In this document: positions 1-8,789 of the stretch, in pieces | How positions within the stretch are numbered: position 1 is the first letter of the stretch | Layout: every line of letters begins with the position of its first letter | Source: Nocardia pseudovaccinii NBRC 100343 | GTDB taxonomy: Bacteria > Actinomycetota > Actinomycetes > Mycobacteriales > Mycobacteriaceae | NCBI RefSeq assembly: GCF_001613225.1 | Contig: NZ_BDBY01000021.1 | Location: forward strand, 1 to 43,308 | DNA: 43,308 nucleotides | Direction of reading: 5' to 3' | Position numbers and translations under genes: made by a program | The notes under the pieces: model-generated | Database searches by the model: none | What the model was told of the DNA's origin: nothing | The model's input: the letters and a program-made list of their open reading frames with translations, nothing else

Positions 1-149
1 AGATCAGCGAGTACGTGCGCTCGCTCGAGGAACGCGGCGACGCGGCCGTCGATCTCAATGACGCGATGGCCAAGATAGATGGCGACGCGATCGCGGCCGA
101 ATTCGAAAAGTACCTGCGCAGGCGGGGTCCGGGCAGCTTCGGGCTGTAA
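1..149 (+). CDS. 3' end of a gene, possibly PAC2-family
   Basis: Only the last 48 codons are present, in the frame that begins at base 3 and stops with TAA at 147-149. The visible tail is acidic and helical and ends RRRGPGSFGL. The stretch DAIAAEFEKYLRRR resembles the C-terminal tail of actinobacterial PAC2 (proteasome-assembly-chaperone-like) proteins, but this is a recollection of family style and not a motif match. The gene starts to the left of the window. No terminator is obvious in the 99 nt before the next gene. Confidence 0.4.
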   Translation, partial: ISEYVRSLEERGDAAVDLNDAMAKIDGDAIAAEFEKYLRRRGPGSFGL

Positions 150-248
150 TCGGTTCGCCTCATTGCGGTCCGGGTTCGGACAATTCACCGAAAGTTCGCC
201 ATGGGGCCACGTGTAGGTATGGAAAGGCTTGCCATCTAGACTTCCCGG

Positions 249-2855
249 GTGACTATTCACCGGATCGTCGCGCACCTTCGCAGTTTCGACGACCGGATCG
301 CCGTCCTCTGCTCTCGATCTCCCTCGGCGGCCGTCACAGCAGCGGAATCGGTGCCGGATGGTTTGGAGCGGATCACCTATGCGCAGCTGGCGGCACGTGT
401 CGAGGAGTACGCGCGGCAGCTCGGAGCGACCCGGCGCCTCGTCGCGCTCGCAGCGCGCAACGATATCGACTCGCTCGTCGCATATCTCGGCGCGCTGAGT
501 GCGGGCTGCGTTGTTCTGCTCACCGCGGAGGTCACCAGCGAATTGCTGGATACCTACGATCCCGATGTCGTGATCGATGCGGGCCCCCCTGATTTCCGGC
601 GGACCCGCTCCGCACATCGCCTGCATCCGGAGTTGGCGCTGCTGCTGAGCACTTCGGGGTCGACGGGTTCACCGAAGCTGGTGCGATTGTCCGCGGCCAA
701 CCTGATGTCGAATGCGCAAGCCATTGCCGAATATCTGGCCATCGACGCCGATGATCGCGCCGCGACGACCCTGCCGATGTTCTATTGCTACGGACTGTCG
801 GTGGTGCACAGCCATTTGCTGCGCGGCGCGAGCCTACTGCTCACCGACCGATCGGTCCTCGACGACGAATTCTGGGTCCAGTTCCGTCGCTACGGCGCAA
901 CATCTTTCGCGGCGGTGCCGTACACGATCGATCTGCTCGAACGCGTCGGCTTCGCCGAGATGACACTGCCGAGCCTGCGCTATATCACCCAGGCGGGCGG
1001 CCGCCTGGCACCCGAGCGGGTCCGTGACTGCGCCCGGCTCGGCAAGCGGGCGGGCTGGAACTTCGTCGTCATGTACGGCCAGACCGAGGCCACCGCGCGA
1101 ATGGCCTATCTGCCACCGGAACTGGCCGCCGAACATCCGGACTGCATCGGCAGGCCGATTCCCGGCGGCCGATTCACTCTGGAGCCGGTGCCGGACACCG
1201 ATGACAAGGAGCTGGTCTATCACGGGCCCAACGTGATGCTCGGCTATGCCGACGGCCCACGCGATCTCGCCCTGGGCCGCACGGTCGAATCGCTGCACAC
1301 CGGCGATCTGGCCCGGTGTACACCCGAGGGCCTGTACCAGGTGGTCGGCAGGCGCAGCCGGTTCGCCAAGATCTTCGGCCTGCGCATCGATCTGCAACGC
1401 CTCGAATCCGGTTTGGCCGCAGCCGGTTTGACGGCGTGCTGCACCGATGGTGACGACCAGTTGGTCGTCGCCGCCGAATCTCCGGCGGAATCGCTCGCCG
1501 CGACCGCCGCCGAACTGTCCGGTCTGCCCGCCGCGGCGATCCGCGCCTGCGCGGTCGAGGAAATACCGCGCCTGCCCAATGGCAAGCCCGACTATCCGGC
1601 GATCCGCGGACTCTCCGCACCCGAACCCGAACTGCCGCCACGCGATATCCGCGCGCTCTACGCCATTGCCCTCGGGATCGATCCGGCCCGGGTCCGCCGC
1701 GACAGCACCTTCGTCGATCTCGGCGGCAATTCGCTGACCTACATCACCACCTCGACCCGCCTCGAGCGCGCACTCGGGCGACTGCCCGCGAACTGGCCGG
1801 ACCTGACCGTCGCCGAACTCGAGCGAGTTCCGGACGGCCACCGGACATTCGGTCGCACGGTGGACACCCCGACCTTGTTGCGCGCCGCCGGAATCGTGCT
1901 GATCGCCAGCGCGCATATCGGCATATTCGTGCACTGGGGCGCGGCACATATCTTGCTCGGCGTCGCCGGATTCAACTTCGCCCGCTTCGCGGTCACCATG
2001 TCCCCACGCGCGGAACGGCTGCGGCACGCGCTGCACACGGTGGCGCTCATCGCGATTCCGACCACCGCCTGGGTGGCGCTCACACTGCTGTTCACCGACT
2101 ATTACAGCTGGCAGAACGTGTTGCTGCTCAACAAGATTCTCGGACCGCGCGACAGTGACACCGCCGGGCACCTGTGGTTCATCGAGGTGCTCGTGCTGTT
2201 CATGGTCGTGTCCGCGCTCTTGGTACGGGTGCCTTTCATCGATGCCGTGCAGCGGCGCGAACCGTTCTGCTTCGCCATGGGGCTGGTCGGCCTCACCATG
2301 GTTTTCCGGCTCTGGTCGTTCGGGCTCTACCCGCCCAAGGATGTGCCGTTCTCGCCCCTGGCCTGCTGGTTCTTCGCTCTCGGCTGGGCGGCCGCGAAGG
2401 CTACGGCGATCTGGCAACGGCTGCTGGTGAGCGCCGTACTGCTGATCTCGGTGCACGGCTACTTCGGCGTTGCCGATCGGGAGCGGCTGGTGATGTCCGG
2501 CCTGCTGTTGTTGATCTGGCTGCCCGCGGTCCGCGTGCCCGCCCTGATGGCCGGGGTCGCCGCGCTACTGGCCGACAGCTCGTTGTTCGTCTATCTGCTG
2601 CACTGGCAGGTCTATCCGCCATTCGGGCAACACCATGTCGCGGCGCTGCTCGCATCCCTCGCGGCCGGTGCGGTCGCGACCTGGCTGGTGGCGAACCTGC
2701 GACGCAAGTCAGTCCTGGTGCACAGCTTCTTCGCCAAGAGCCTCGTCTGGAAGCGGGCAGCTCTCGATGGTCCACACCTGCGCCGCCGCATCCTGGGCCA
2801 GCTTCGCGAGCAGAATATCTCGCGGAATCGTCTGGCCGGCAAAGTGATCGAGTGA
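249..2855 (+). CDS. Adenylation-carrier protein-membrane acyltransferase fusion
   Basis: This 868-residue protein joins three modules. Residues 1-450 are an AMP-binding (acyl or aminoacyl adenylate) domain with the phosphate loop STSGSTGSPK at 134-143, MYGQTE at 275-280, the HTGDL motif near 350 and the catalytic lysine K446 in PNGKPDY. Residues 460-525 are a carrier protein with the phosphopantetheine serine S495 in DLGGNSL. Residues 530-825 form about ten hydrophobic segments of an acyltransferase-3 (OafA-like) domain. The layout suggests that an acid is activated, loaded on the built-in carrier and passed to an acceptor at the membrane; both substrates are unknown. The GTG start follows a TAGACT box at 237-242 by six bases, which fits a leaderless mRNA. 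The last 45 residues overlap the convergent resolvase-like gene. Confidence 0.85.
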   Translation: MTIHRIVAHLRSFDDRIAVLCSRSPSAAVTAAESVPDGLERITYAQLAARVEEYARQLGATRRLVALAARNDIDSLVAYLGALSAGCVVLLTAEVTSELLDTYDPDVVIDAGPPDFRRTRSAHRLHPELALLLSTSGSTGSPKLVRLSAANLMSNAQAIAEYLAIDADDRAATTLPMFYCYGLSVVHSHLLRGASLLLTDRSVLDDEFWVQFRRYGATSFAAVPYTIDLLERVGFAEMTLPSLRYITQAGGRLAPERVRDCARLGKRAGWNFVVMYGQTEATARMAYLPPELAAEHPDCIGRPIPGGRFTLEPVPDTDDKELVYHGPNVMLGYADGPRDLALGRTVESLHTGDLARCTPEGLYQVVGRRSRFAKIFGLRIDLQRLESGLAAAGLTACCTDGDDQLVVAAESPAESLAATAAELSGLPAAAIRACAVEEIPRLPNGKPDYPAIRGLSAPEPELPPRDIRALYAIALGIDPARVRRDSTFVDLGGNSLTYITTSTRLERALGRLPANWPDLTVAELERVPDGHRTFGRTVDTPTLLRAAGIVLIASAHIGIFVHWGAAHILLGVAGFNFARFAVTMSPRAERLRHALHTVALIAIPTTAWVALTLLFTDYYSWQNVLLLNKILGPRDSDTAGHLWFIEVLVLFMVVSALLVRVPFIDAVQRREPFCFAMGLVGLTMVFRLWSFGLYPPKDVPFSPLACWFFALGWAAAKATAIWQRLLVSAVLLISVHGYFGVADRERLVMSGLLLLIWLPAVRVPALMAGVAALLADSSLFVYLLHWQVYPPFGQHHVAALLASLAAGAVATWLVANLRRKSVLVHSFFAKSLVWKRAALDGPHLRRRILGQLREQNISRNRLAGKVIE

Positions 2856-3062
2856 CGGCACCACCACATGGTGCGCGTCCGCCCGCTTGAGCTCCTGGGT
2901 CAACTCGGCGAATGCCGTGCCGTCACCGGAAGTCGATTCATGGAATGTTGCGGCGAAGCAGAGTCCTTCCTCACGGGCGAGGCTACTCATCGCATCCTCG
3001 AGCTCTGCACTGTGGCCATCGGCCAGATCGTCACGCAAGTATCCATAGATCAACGCTTCCAC
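2709..3062 (-). CDS. Resolvase-like protein without catalytic serine
   Basis: The 117-residue product resembles the N-terminal domain of small serine recombinases: it opens EALIYGYLRDD and has the later segment ADAHHVVVPSLDHFAG. Active resolvases have a serine shortly after the first arginine (as in YARVST). Here the equivalent positions are RDDLAD, so strand cleavage is not expected, and there is no DNA-binding C-terminal domain. Proteins of this kind are common in Nocardia and Streptomyces and have no known function. The GTG start has a good GGAGG ribosome site seven bases upstream. The last 147 bases overlap the convergent acyltransferase fusion gene. It may be a relic of a mobile element or a repurposed DNA-binding protein. 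Confidence 0.65.
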   Translation of the reverse strand: MEALIYGYLRDDLADGHSAELEDAMSSLAREEGLCFAATFHESTSGDGTAFAELTQELKRADAHHVVVPSLDHFAGQTIPRDILLAKLAQDAAAQVWTIESCPLPDEALGEEAVHQD

Positions 3063-3293
3063 CCGAACCTCCGTTGGATTGGGGATCTCGCTGTTCTCTA
3101 ATGTGGATCACCCCCGTCGCCGAGGGGTATTGCGCACTTGCAAGAGCAGATGTCCTTACGTCTGGAGCGTGGCAAATCTTCCGCGCCCATATCCATCATG
3201 TAGGACGCAAAACTGCGAGTGCAGGTGTCAACCCAATGACATCTGTATGCCCTATCCGGGCCACTGAGCGTTAACTGGTGCGATACTACAGAT

Positions 3294-4526
3294 GTGGCCG
3301 CTGGAGACGATCGACCCGTCTGGGCTGTCCGAATGCGCTCCGAACGCGATGCGCGGGGGTGGTCACAAGCCGACGCCGTCCGCGTGATGCGCGCGAAGTC
3401 TTCGCACAACCTGCCGACGGACAGTACCCTGCTGCGTAACTGGCGACGCTGGGAGTCAGGCGAGTCGCGTCCGGACGATTTCTATGCCCCCATAATCGCG
3501 GCCGCATTCGATACGGTGACGGCCGCGTTCTTCCCGAAAAATCGTCCCAATCGCGACGATGAACTGCTCTCGGCAACCGGGATGGACACCCTCGAATTCA
3601 TTGGCAGGCTACGGATGTCGGACGTCTCCACGGCCACACTCGATGCCATCCGCATCACCGCGGAGCGGCTGTGCTGCGAATATCCATTCGCCGATCCGCA
3701 CGATCTGCATACCGAGGGCACATCCTGGTTGCGTCGCATCACCTCGCTGCTGGACGGCCGACTGACCCTGGCACAGCATCGCGAAATTCTCGTACTGGCC
3801 GGTTGGGTTGCGCTGCTGGTGGGTTGCGTGGACTACGACCTCGGTCGGCGCACCACCGCGGAAGCCACTCGCCGCGCGGCCTATTCGCTCGGCCAGGAAG
3901 CCGAGCATGCCGAGATCACCGGCTGGAGTGCGGAAATGGCGGCCTGGTTCGCGCTGACCCAGGGCAACTATCGGGGTGCGATCGAGGCGGTCGACCCGGT
4001 GCTGACAACCGGCGGCAAACTCGGCGTCGGTGTCCAATTATGCGCACAACGTGCGAAGGCCTGGGCCCGCCTGGGTGATCGGCGCGAGGTGGAGGCATCG
4101 CTGAACCGGGGCCGAGCTATTCTCGAGCGACTCGACCATCCGACCAATCTGGACAACCATTTCGTGGTCGATCCGCAGAAGTTCGACTTCTATGCCATGG
4201 ACTGCTGCCGGGTCGCGGGTGAGGATCCGCTCGCGGAATCCTATGCGCGCGAGGTCATCCGCCACTCGACCCGCGCCGATGGCACGATACGCAATCCGAT
4301 GCGGGTGTCCGAGGCACATCTGACCCTCGCGGTGGTCGCGGTCCGCAACCGTGATCTGGAGCTCGCGCTGGACGAGGGCATGCGGGCCTTCGCGGGCAAG
4401 CGCCGGTCGCTGCCGTCGCTGATGTGGATCGCGGGTGAGACGGCGCGCGAAATCATCGAGCGCTATCCGGGCGATCCGCGCACCCGGGTGTATCTGGATC
4501 AGTTGCGGACCTTGTCCTGCGAGTGA
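3294..4526 (+). CDS. XRE-type HTH regulator with TPR-like domain
   Basis: The protein has 410 residues. The first 75 carry a cro/cI-like helix-turn-helix (RDARGWSQADAVRVM, then a helix ending LRNWRRWESGESRP). The rest is all-helical and resembles the degenerate TPR arrays of many actinobacterial XRE regulators, which bind peptides or act as sensors. The GTG start lies seven bases after a GATACT box at 3281-3286, so the mRNA is probably leaderless. The CHAT-NB-ARC-TPR gene begins 47 bases downstream on the same strand, so this protein is the obvious candidate to control or work with it. Its ligand and operator are unknown. Confidence 0.85.
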   Translation: MAAGDDRPVWAVRMRSERDARGWSQADAVRVMRAKSSHNLPTDSTLLRNWRRWESGESRPDDFYAPIIAAAFDTVTAAFFPKNRPNRDDELLSATGMDTLEFIGRLRMSDVSTATLDAIRITAERLCCEYPFADPHDLHTEGTSWLRRITSLLDGRLTLAQHREILVLAGWVALLVGCVDYDLGRRTTAEATRRAAYSLGQEAEHAEITGWSAEMAAWFALTQGNYRGAIEAVDPVLTTGGKLGVGVQLCAQRAKAWARLGDRREVEASLNRGRAILERLDHPTNLDNHFVVDPQKFDFYAMDCCRVAGEDPLAESYAREVIRHSTRADGTIRNPMRVSEAHLTLAVVAVRNRDLELALDEGMRAFAGKRRSLPSLMWIAGETAREIIERYPGDPRTRVYLDQLRTLSCE

Positions 4527-4573
4527 TCATTTCGGCGTACGTTTGACTCATCGCCAGCGGTAAGGGGTCGGCG

Positions 4574-7500
4574 ATGAACAGGGTTCGCGTCATTGTGCGT
4601 CGCGATGCGAACGAATCGCTACGCACCACAGTCTTCGAGGCGGGTGCGCCCATCGGTGAACGGGTAGCGCCACTGCCTGATCTGGTGGCATGCGCGTGGG
4701 ATGCGGTGGGCGGTCAGCCGGAAACGGTGCGTCGAACAGTCCTTCAGATAGGTACTGCGCTGCGTGACGCACTGTTCGAGCCCCACACGACCCGGCAGCT
4801 GACGCGACTCGTCGACAGCTCCGACACCGAGGTCGTCTTCGATGTCGACGACGAGACGATGCTGCTCCCCTACGAGATGCTGGTACTCGCCGACGATATG
4901 CCCCTGGCCATCCGGCCGACCGTAGCCATCTCCCGCAGGCATTCGGGTAACGGGCAGCCCACCTCGGTGCTGACACCGGGGCCGTTGAAAGTCCTCGCCG
5001 GGGTCGCCGCGCCGACCGAGACCCGCACGGCCAATATGGCATTGGATGTGGAAGCCGAGATGCAGGCGATCCTCGACGCGGTCGCACAGGTACCGACCGC
5101 TGGCGGCGGTGGCGTGCGCATTCTGGAAGTCGCTTCGCTGCAACAGATCACCACGGCACTGCGGGCCGAGGAGTTCCACGTGCTGCATCTGAGTGCGCAC
5201 GGGTCGGCGACGATGCTGGAATTGGAGGATGAGGACGGCGATCCGGATGTGGTCGAGGCCGCGGATCTCATCGCCGCGCTGCGTGCTTCGGAGCGGACGC
5301 TGCCGCTGGTGGTGTTGTCGAGTTGTGGCGGGGTCGACGGTGGGCCTGCCGGGCTGGCGCGCACGCTGATCAGCGGGGGTGTCGAACGGGTGCTGGTCAT
5401 GCAGACCCGGGTGTCGGACCGGTACGCCACGCTGTTGGCGAAATCGTTCTACGCCATGCTGTCCGCACATCCGGCCGGGTCGGTCGCCTTCGCATTGGGG
5501 CAGGCGCGCCAGGCCCTCGAGCAGGAGCGCCTCGCCGATGGCGCATCGGCTCCGCCCGAATGGTTCGTGCCGACGCTGCTCACCGGCGTCACGGACCGGC
5601 CGCTCTGGCATCCGACGGCGCCGCCGCGCCCGCTCGGACGCCGGACGCAAGCGCCGAGCGGTGCGACGGTGCGGGAGTTGCCGGTCGGATATCTGATCGG
5701 TCGTCGTGGGCCGGTGCGCGATATCGTCCGGATGCTCGATTCGTCGCGTGGGCGGCCGGGTGTGGTGATCACTGGTATGGGCGGGCTCGGGAAGACGGCG
5801 GTGGCCGGTCGCGTGGCCGCGCGCATGCGCGAGCGCGGCTGGCATATCGCCGAACATGTGGGGCAATGGAATCCGTCCGCATTATGCGACGCGGTCCGCA
5901 CGGCGATCGAGGACGACCCGGCACTGCGCACGGTGTCCGATGCGCTCGCCCGCGACAGCGGGGAGCAGGCGCTGAAGCACGTCCATCGGTTGTTGGCGGG
6001 GAGCCGAGTGTTGTTGCTGTTCGATGATTTCGAACAGAATCTGACCCGACCGGGCGGTGCCGAATTCCTCGATCCCGGTTTCGCCGAACAGTTTTCGCAG
6101 TTGTGCCGGGTCGCCGGAACCGGCCGATTGCTGGTCACCTGTCGCTATCCGGTTCCCGGCGGTCTCACCGAGGTCGGCCTGACTCCGCTGAGCCCGGCGG
6201 AGTTGAAGCGAATGTTCCTGCGGCTGCCCCAGATCAGCGGTTTACGCGTGGACGAGCAGCGGCTGGTCGCGCGGACGATCGGTGGACACCCGCGGCTCAT
6301 CGAATTCGTCGACGCGCTATTGCGCGGTGGCGACGGCACATTGCGGCCGGTCGGTGAACGGCTACGCCGATTGGCCGACGAACACGCCGTCGATCTCGGC
6401 CGGGACCGGACACTGTCCGAAAGCCTCGATACCGCGGTGGTGCTCGGCACCCGCGACATCCTCGTAGACGCGCTGCTCGACCTGCTCGATGCCGCGGAAC
6501 GCGAACTGCTGCTACAGATTTCGCTCTCGCGGGCACCGCTGCGCGATCTGGATATCTACCATGCCCGCTTCGGTGCCGACGCGACCCGAGACCAGCGCGG
6601 CGAAGTGATGGCGGCCATCGATACATTGCTCAGGCTGACGCTGTTGACCACCGACGACGACCGATATCTCGTGCACCCGTGGGTCGCCCAAGCCCTCGAT
6701 GCCCACCAGGGCACTGATCGTATTCGCCGTCACAACCGAGCCCACGGAATGCGGATGGCCCGAATCTCGGCTGGCTTCCGGGACTTCGACGACTACAGCG
6801 AGGCCTGCGGACATCTCCTTGCCGCGGGTCGGTACGCGGAACTCACCGAACTCGCCATCCCGTTCTGCCGCGAGTTGGACCAATTGCAGGTCGCCGCCCT
6901 GCTCGGCGAGATCATGCCCACCCTGCCGAACGAAACTCCCGGCTATCTCGAGCTCGGCGAGCGCGAGGTGCGCGCACTGCGCCGGACCGGGAACCTCGGT
7001 GCCGCGACCGATCGCCAGTGTGCGCTGGTCGAGGTGCTGCGGGCCAGAGTGCAATCGGCCTCGGGCAGTGCCGATGCCCGACGCGCGCTGGTCATCGGCC
7101 TGGACACCCTCGGTGAACTCGCCATGCTGGCCGGAAATCTCGGCACGGCGCGCGAGCACTACAGCCGATCCCTGCGCACCGCACGGCATCTCACGAATAC
7201 CGACCCGCACAACGTCGATATGCAACAGGTGCTCAGCCGCGCATTGGAGAGCCTCGGCGATATCGCCGTGCGCACCGGCGATCTCACGGCCGCCCTCGCC
7301 CACCACACCGAGGCACTGGCCATCCGACGCTCCCTCGCCGACAACGACCCCACCCGCGTGGACCTGCGCCGCGACCTCGCCAATGCCTGCACCCGACTCG
7401 GCGACCTGGCGGTGCTGACCGCCGATCTCGACGGCGCACATTACCTCTACACCGAATCGCTCACGCTGCACGGCGGTCTCATCGAATCCGGCCCCGACGC

Positions 7501-8515
7501 CGCCGAATCCCGGCGTGGCCTGGCCATCGCGCATGGGAAACTCGGTGATCTCGCCATGCGCGCGGGGCACGGCGAGACCGCGAGCAGGCACTACTTCGAA
7601 AAGCTGCGCATCAGTGCCGAACTCTCGCTGGCCGATCCGGGCGATACCGAGATCACCCGCGATGTCGCCATTGCCATGCAGCAGATCGGCGACACCTCAT
7701 TGCTCTACGAAACTCCCGAGGATGCGTTCACCTTCTTCACCGAATCCCTCGCCATCCACCGCGAGCTCGCCGAGAAGGATCCCGGCAATGCCGAATACCG
7801 ACGAGATCTCGCCATCGCACTCAACCGATCCGGCGATGTGGCACTGCGACTCGGCGAACTCGCCACGGCCTCGACCCACTACACCCAAGCCCTGGCCATC
7901 CACCGCGGCTTCGCCGACGCCGACCCCGGCAATGCCCGAAATCAGCGCGACCTCAGCATCTCCCATGACAAACTCGGCGACTTGGCCGTCCGCACCGGCG
8001 ACTATCTGGCCGCCGATCACCACTACACCCAATCCCTCACCCTGGCGGAACAGCTCGCGGCGGCCGACCCCACCAATACCGAAATGCAGCGCGACCTGAG
8101 CATTTCGCACCACCAACTCGCCCGGGTCGCCGCCGCGACCGGCGCCTTCACTCTCGCCTTCCGCCACAACACCGAGGCGCTCACCATCGCCCGCCGCTTG
8201 GCCACCGCCGACCCGGAGAATCTGCAACTGCACCGCGATGTCGGGCTGATCCTCTGGGCAATCGGGGATGCCGCCGAACGCGAACACGACTACGACACCG
8301 CCGTAGAGGTCTATCGCGAGGCCCTCGCGATCGCCCAGGACGTCCTCGACACCGACCCGGCCAGCCCTCGCGCCCTCCGCGATATGGAATTCGCCTTGAC
8401 CAACCTGGGTCGCGTGGTCGACATCGTCGAACCGGACCCGCTCGGGCCGACCCGCATCGACGCCCTGCTCGAACAGGGGAAGACATTCCTCCGGCGCCTG
8501 CTGCCGCCGACCTGA
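4574..8515 (+). CDS. CHAT protease-NB-ARC ATPase-TPR protein (NLR-like)
   Basis: This 1313-residue protein has the architecture of an immune signalling receptor. Residues 1-340 are a CHAT caspase-like protease with the likely dyad H209 (in HLSAHGS) and C251 (in LSSCGG). Residues 375-710 are an NB-ARC STAND ATPase: Walker A GMGGLGKT at 401-408, Walker B LLLFDD around D484-D485, a GGHPRL motif near 570 and an MHD-like LVHP motif with H701. Residues 839-1270 are nine tandem 48-residue TPR-like repeats. In known STAND proteins the repeats sense a trigger, the ATPase oligomerises and the effector is switched on; here the effector would be a cysteine protease. Both catalytic motifs look intact. The ATG has an AAGGGG ribosome site. 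It is flanked by an HTH-TPR gene and a toxin-antitoxin pair, followed by Wadjet genes. The protease target is not apparent in the window. Confidence 0.9.
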   Translation: MNRVRVIVRRDANESLRTTVFEAGAPIGERVAPLPDLVACAWDAVGGQPETVRRTVLQIGTALRDALFEPHTTRQLTRLVDSSDTEVVFDVDDETMLLPYEMLVLADDMPLAIRPTVAISRRHSGNGQPTSVLTPGPLKVLAGVAAPTETRTANMALDVEAEMQAILDAVAQVPTAGGGGVRILEVASLQQITTALRAEEFHVLHLSAHGSATMLELEDEDGDPDVVEAADLIAALRASERTLPLVVLSSCGGVDGGPAGLARTLISGGVERVLVMQTRVSDRYATLLAKSFYAMLSAHPAGSVAFALGQARQALEQERLADGASAPPEWFVPTLLTGVTDRPLWHPTAPPRPLGRRTQAPSGATVRELPVGYLIGRRGPVRDIVRMLDSSRGRPGVVITGMGGLGKTAVAGRVAARMRERGWHIAEHVGQWNPSALCDAVRTAIEDDPALRTVSDALARDSGEQALKHVHRLLAGSRVLLLFDDFEQNLTRPGGAEFLDPGFAEQFSQLCRVAGTGRLLVTCRYPVPGGLTEVGLTPLSPAELKRMFLRLPQISGLRVDEQRLVARTIGGHPRLIEFVDALLRGGDGTLRPVGERLRRLADEHAVDLGRDRTLSESLDTAVVLGTRDILVDALLDLLDAAERELLLQISLSRAPLRDLDIYHARFGADATRDQRGEVMAAIDTLLRLTLLTTDDDRYLVHPWVAQALDAHQGTDRIRRHNRAHGMRMARISAGFRDFDDYSEACGHLLAAGRYAELTELAIPFCRELDQLQVAALLGEIMPTLPNETPGYLELGEREVRALRRTGNLGAATDRQCALVEVLRARVQSASGSADARRALVIGLDTLGELAMLAGNLGTAREHYSRSLRTARHLTNTDPHNVDMQQVLSRALESLGDIAVRTGDLTAALAHHTEALAIRRSLADNDPTRVDLRRDLANACTRLGDLAVLTADLDGAHYLYTESLTLHGGLIESGPDAAESRRGLAIAHGKLGDLAMRAGHGETASRHYFEKLRISAELSLADPGDTEITRDVAIAMQQIGDTSLLYETPEDAFTFFTESLAIHRELAEKDPGNAEYRRDLAIALNRSGDVALRLGELATASTHYTQALAIHRGFADADPGNARNQRDLSISHDKLGDLAVRTGDYLAADHHYTQSLTLAEQLAAADPTNTEMQRDLSISHHQLARVAAATGAFTLAFRHNTEALTIARRLATADPENLQLHRDVGLILWAIGDAAEREHDYDTAVEVYREALAIAQDVLDTDPASPRALRDMEFALTNLGRVVDIVEPDPLGPTRIDALLEQGKTFLRRLLPPT
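7088..8383 (+). repeat. Nine tandem 144-bp (48-residue) TPR-coding repeats
   Basis: Nine consecutive units of exactly 48 codons lie at the 3' end of the CHAT-NB-ARC gene. Each unit follows the pattern L-x-x-A-L-x-x-L-G-D-x-A-x-x-x-G-x-x-x-x-A-x-x-x-Y-x-x-(A/S)-L, followed by a DPxN-like turn and a closing RRD. There are no gaps between units. The units are diverged in sequence, so this is an old array rather than a fresh duplication. Confidence 0.85.
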
Positions 8516-8576
8516 TTCCGCAGGTAGCGCCCATCTCTGTACCACTATGTGCGGTATCCGCTGTAAAGTCTGCTGT

Positions 8577-8789
8577 ATGACGGTGCGCCTGAATATCTCG
8601 ATGGACGACGATCTCGCGGCCCGTCTCCGTGCGGCATCCGACGACAAGTTGAGCGACTACATCGCCAAGGCGGTGCGCAGGCAGTTGCTCGAGGATGAAC
8701 TCAGGGCATTGCCGGACAGCACCGGGACCGAATGGGTGAAGGACGCCGAGCAGACCGCCGAACAAGTATTGTTCGGCCGTGCCAGCTGA
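8577..8789 (+). CDS. Ribbon-helix-helix antitoxin (MazE/CopG-like)
   Basis: The 70-residue protein starts TVRLNISMDDDLAARLR, a typical ribbon-helix-helix DNA-binding strand and helix. It ends in a charged tail rich in E, D and Q that would fold on the toxin. The ATG at 8577 is preferred because a TAAAGT box at 8564-8569 lies seven bases before it, fitting a leaderless mRNA; an upstream in-frame start at 8547 has no such support. It overlaps the MazF-like gene by 11 bases. Antitoxins of this type usually repress their own promoter. Confidence 0.8.
   Translation: MTVRLNISMDDDLAARLRAASDDKLSDYIAKAVRRQLLEDELRALPDSTGTEWVKDAEQTAEQVLFGRAS

Noticed and set aside
834..2456. 540-codon open frame on the minus strand inside the acyltransferase fusion gene
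   Set aside because: Its product is a low-complexity mix of R, G, E, Q and H with no domain, as expected for the antisense of a GC-rich gene. The plus-strand frame has clear motifs.
3063..3293. GGGGTAT word at 3124-3130 as a stress-sigma promoter for the HTH gene
   Set aside because: No GTTT occurs 15-17 bases upstream, and a better leaderless-type box lies next to the start codon.
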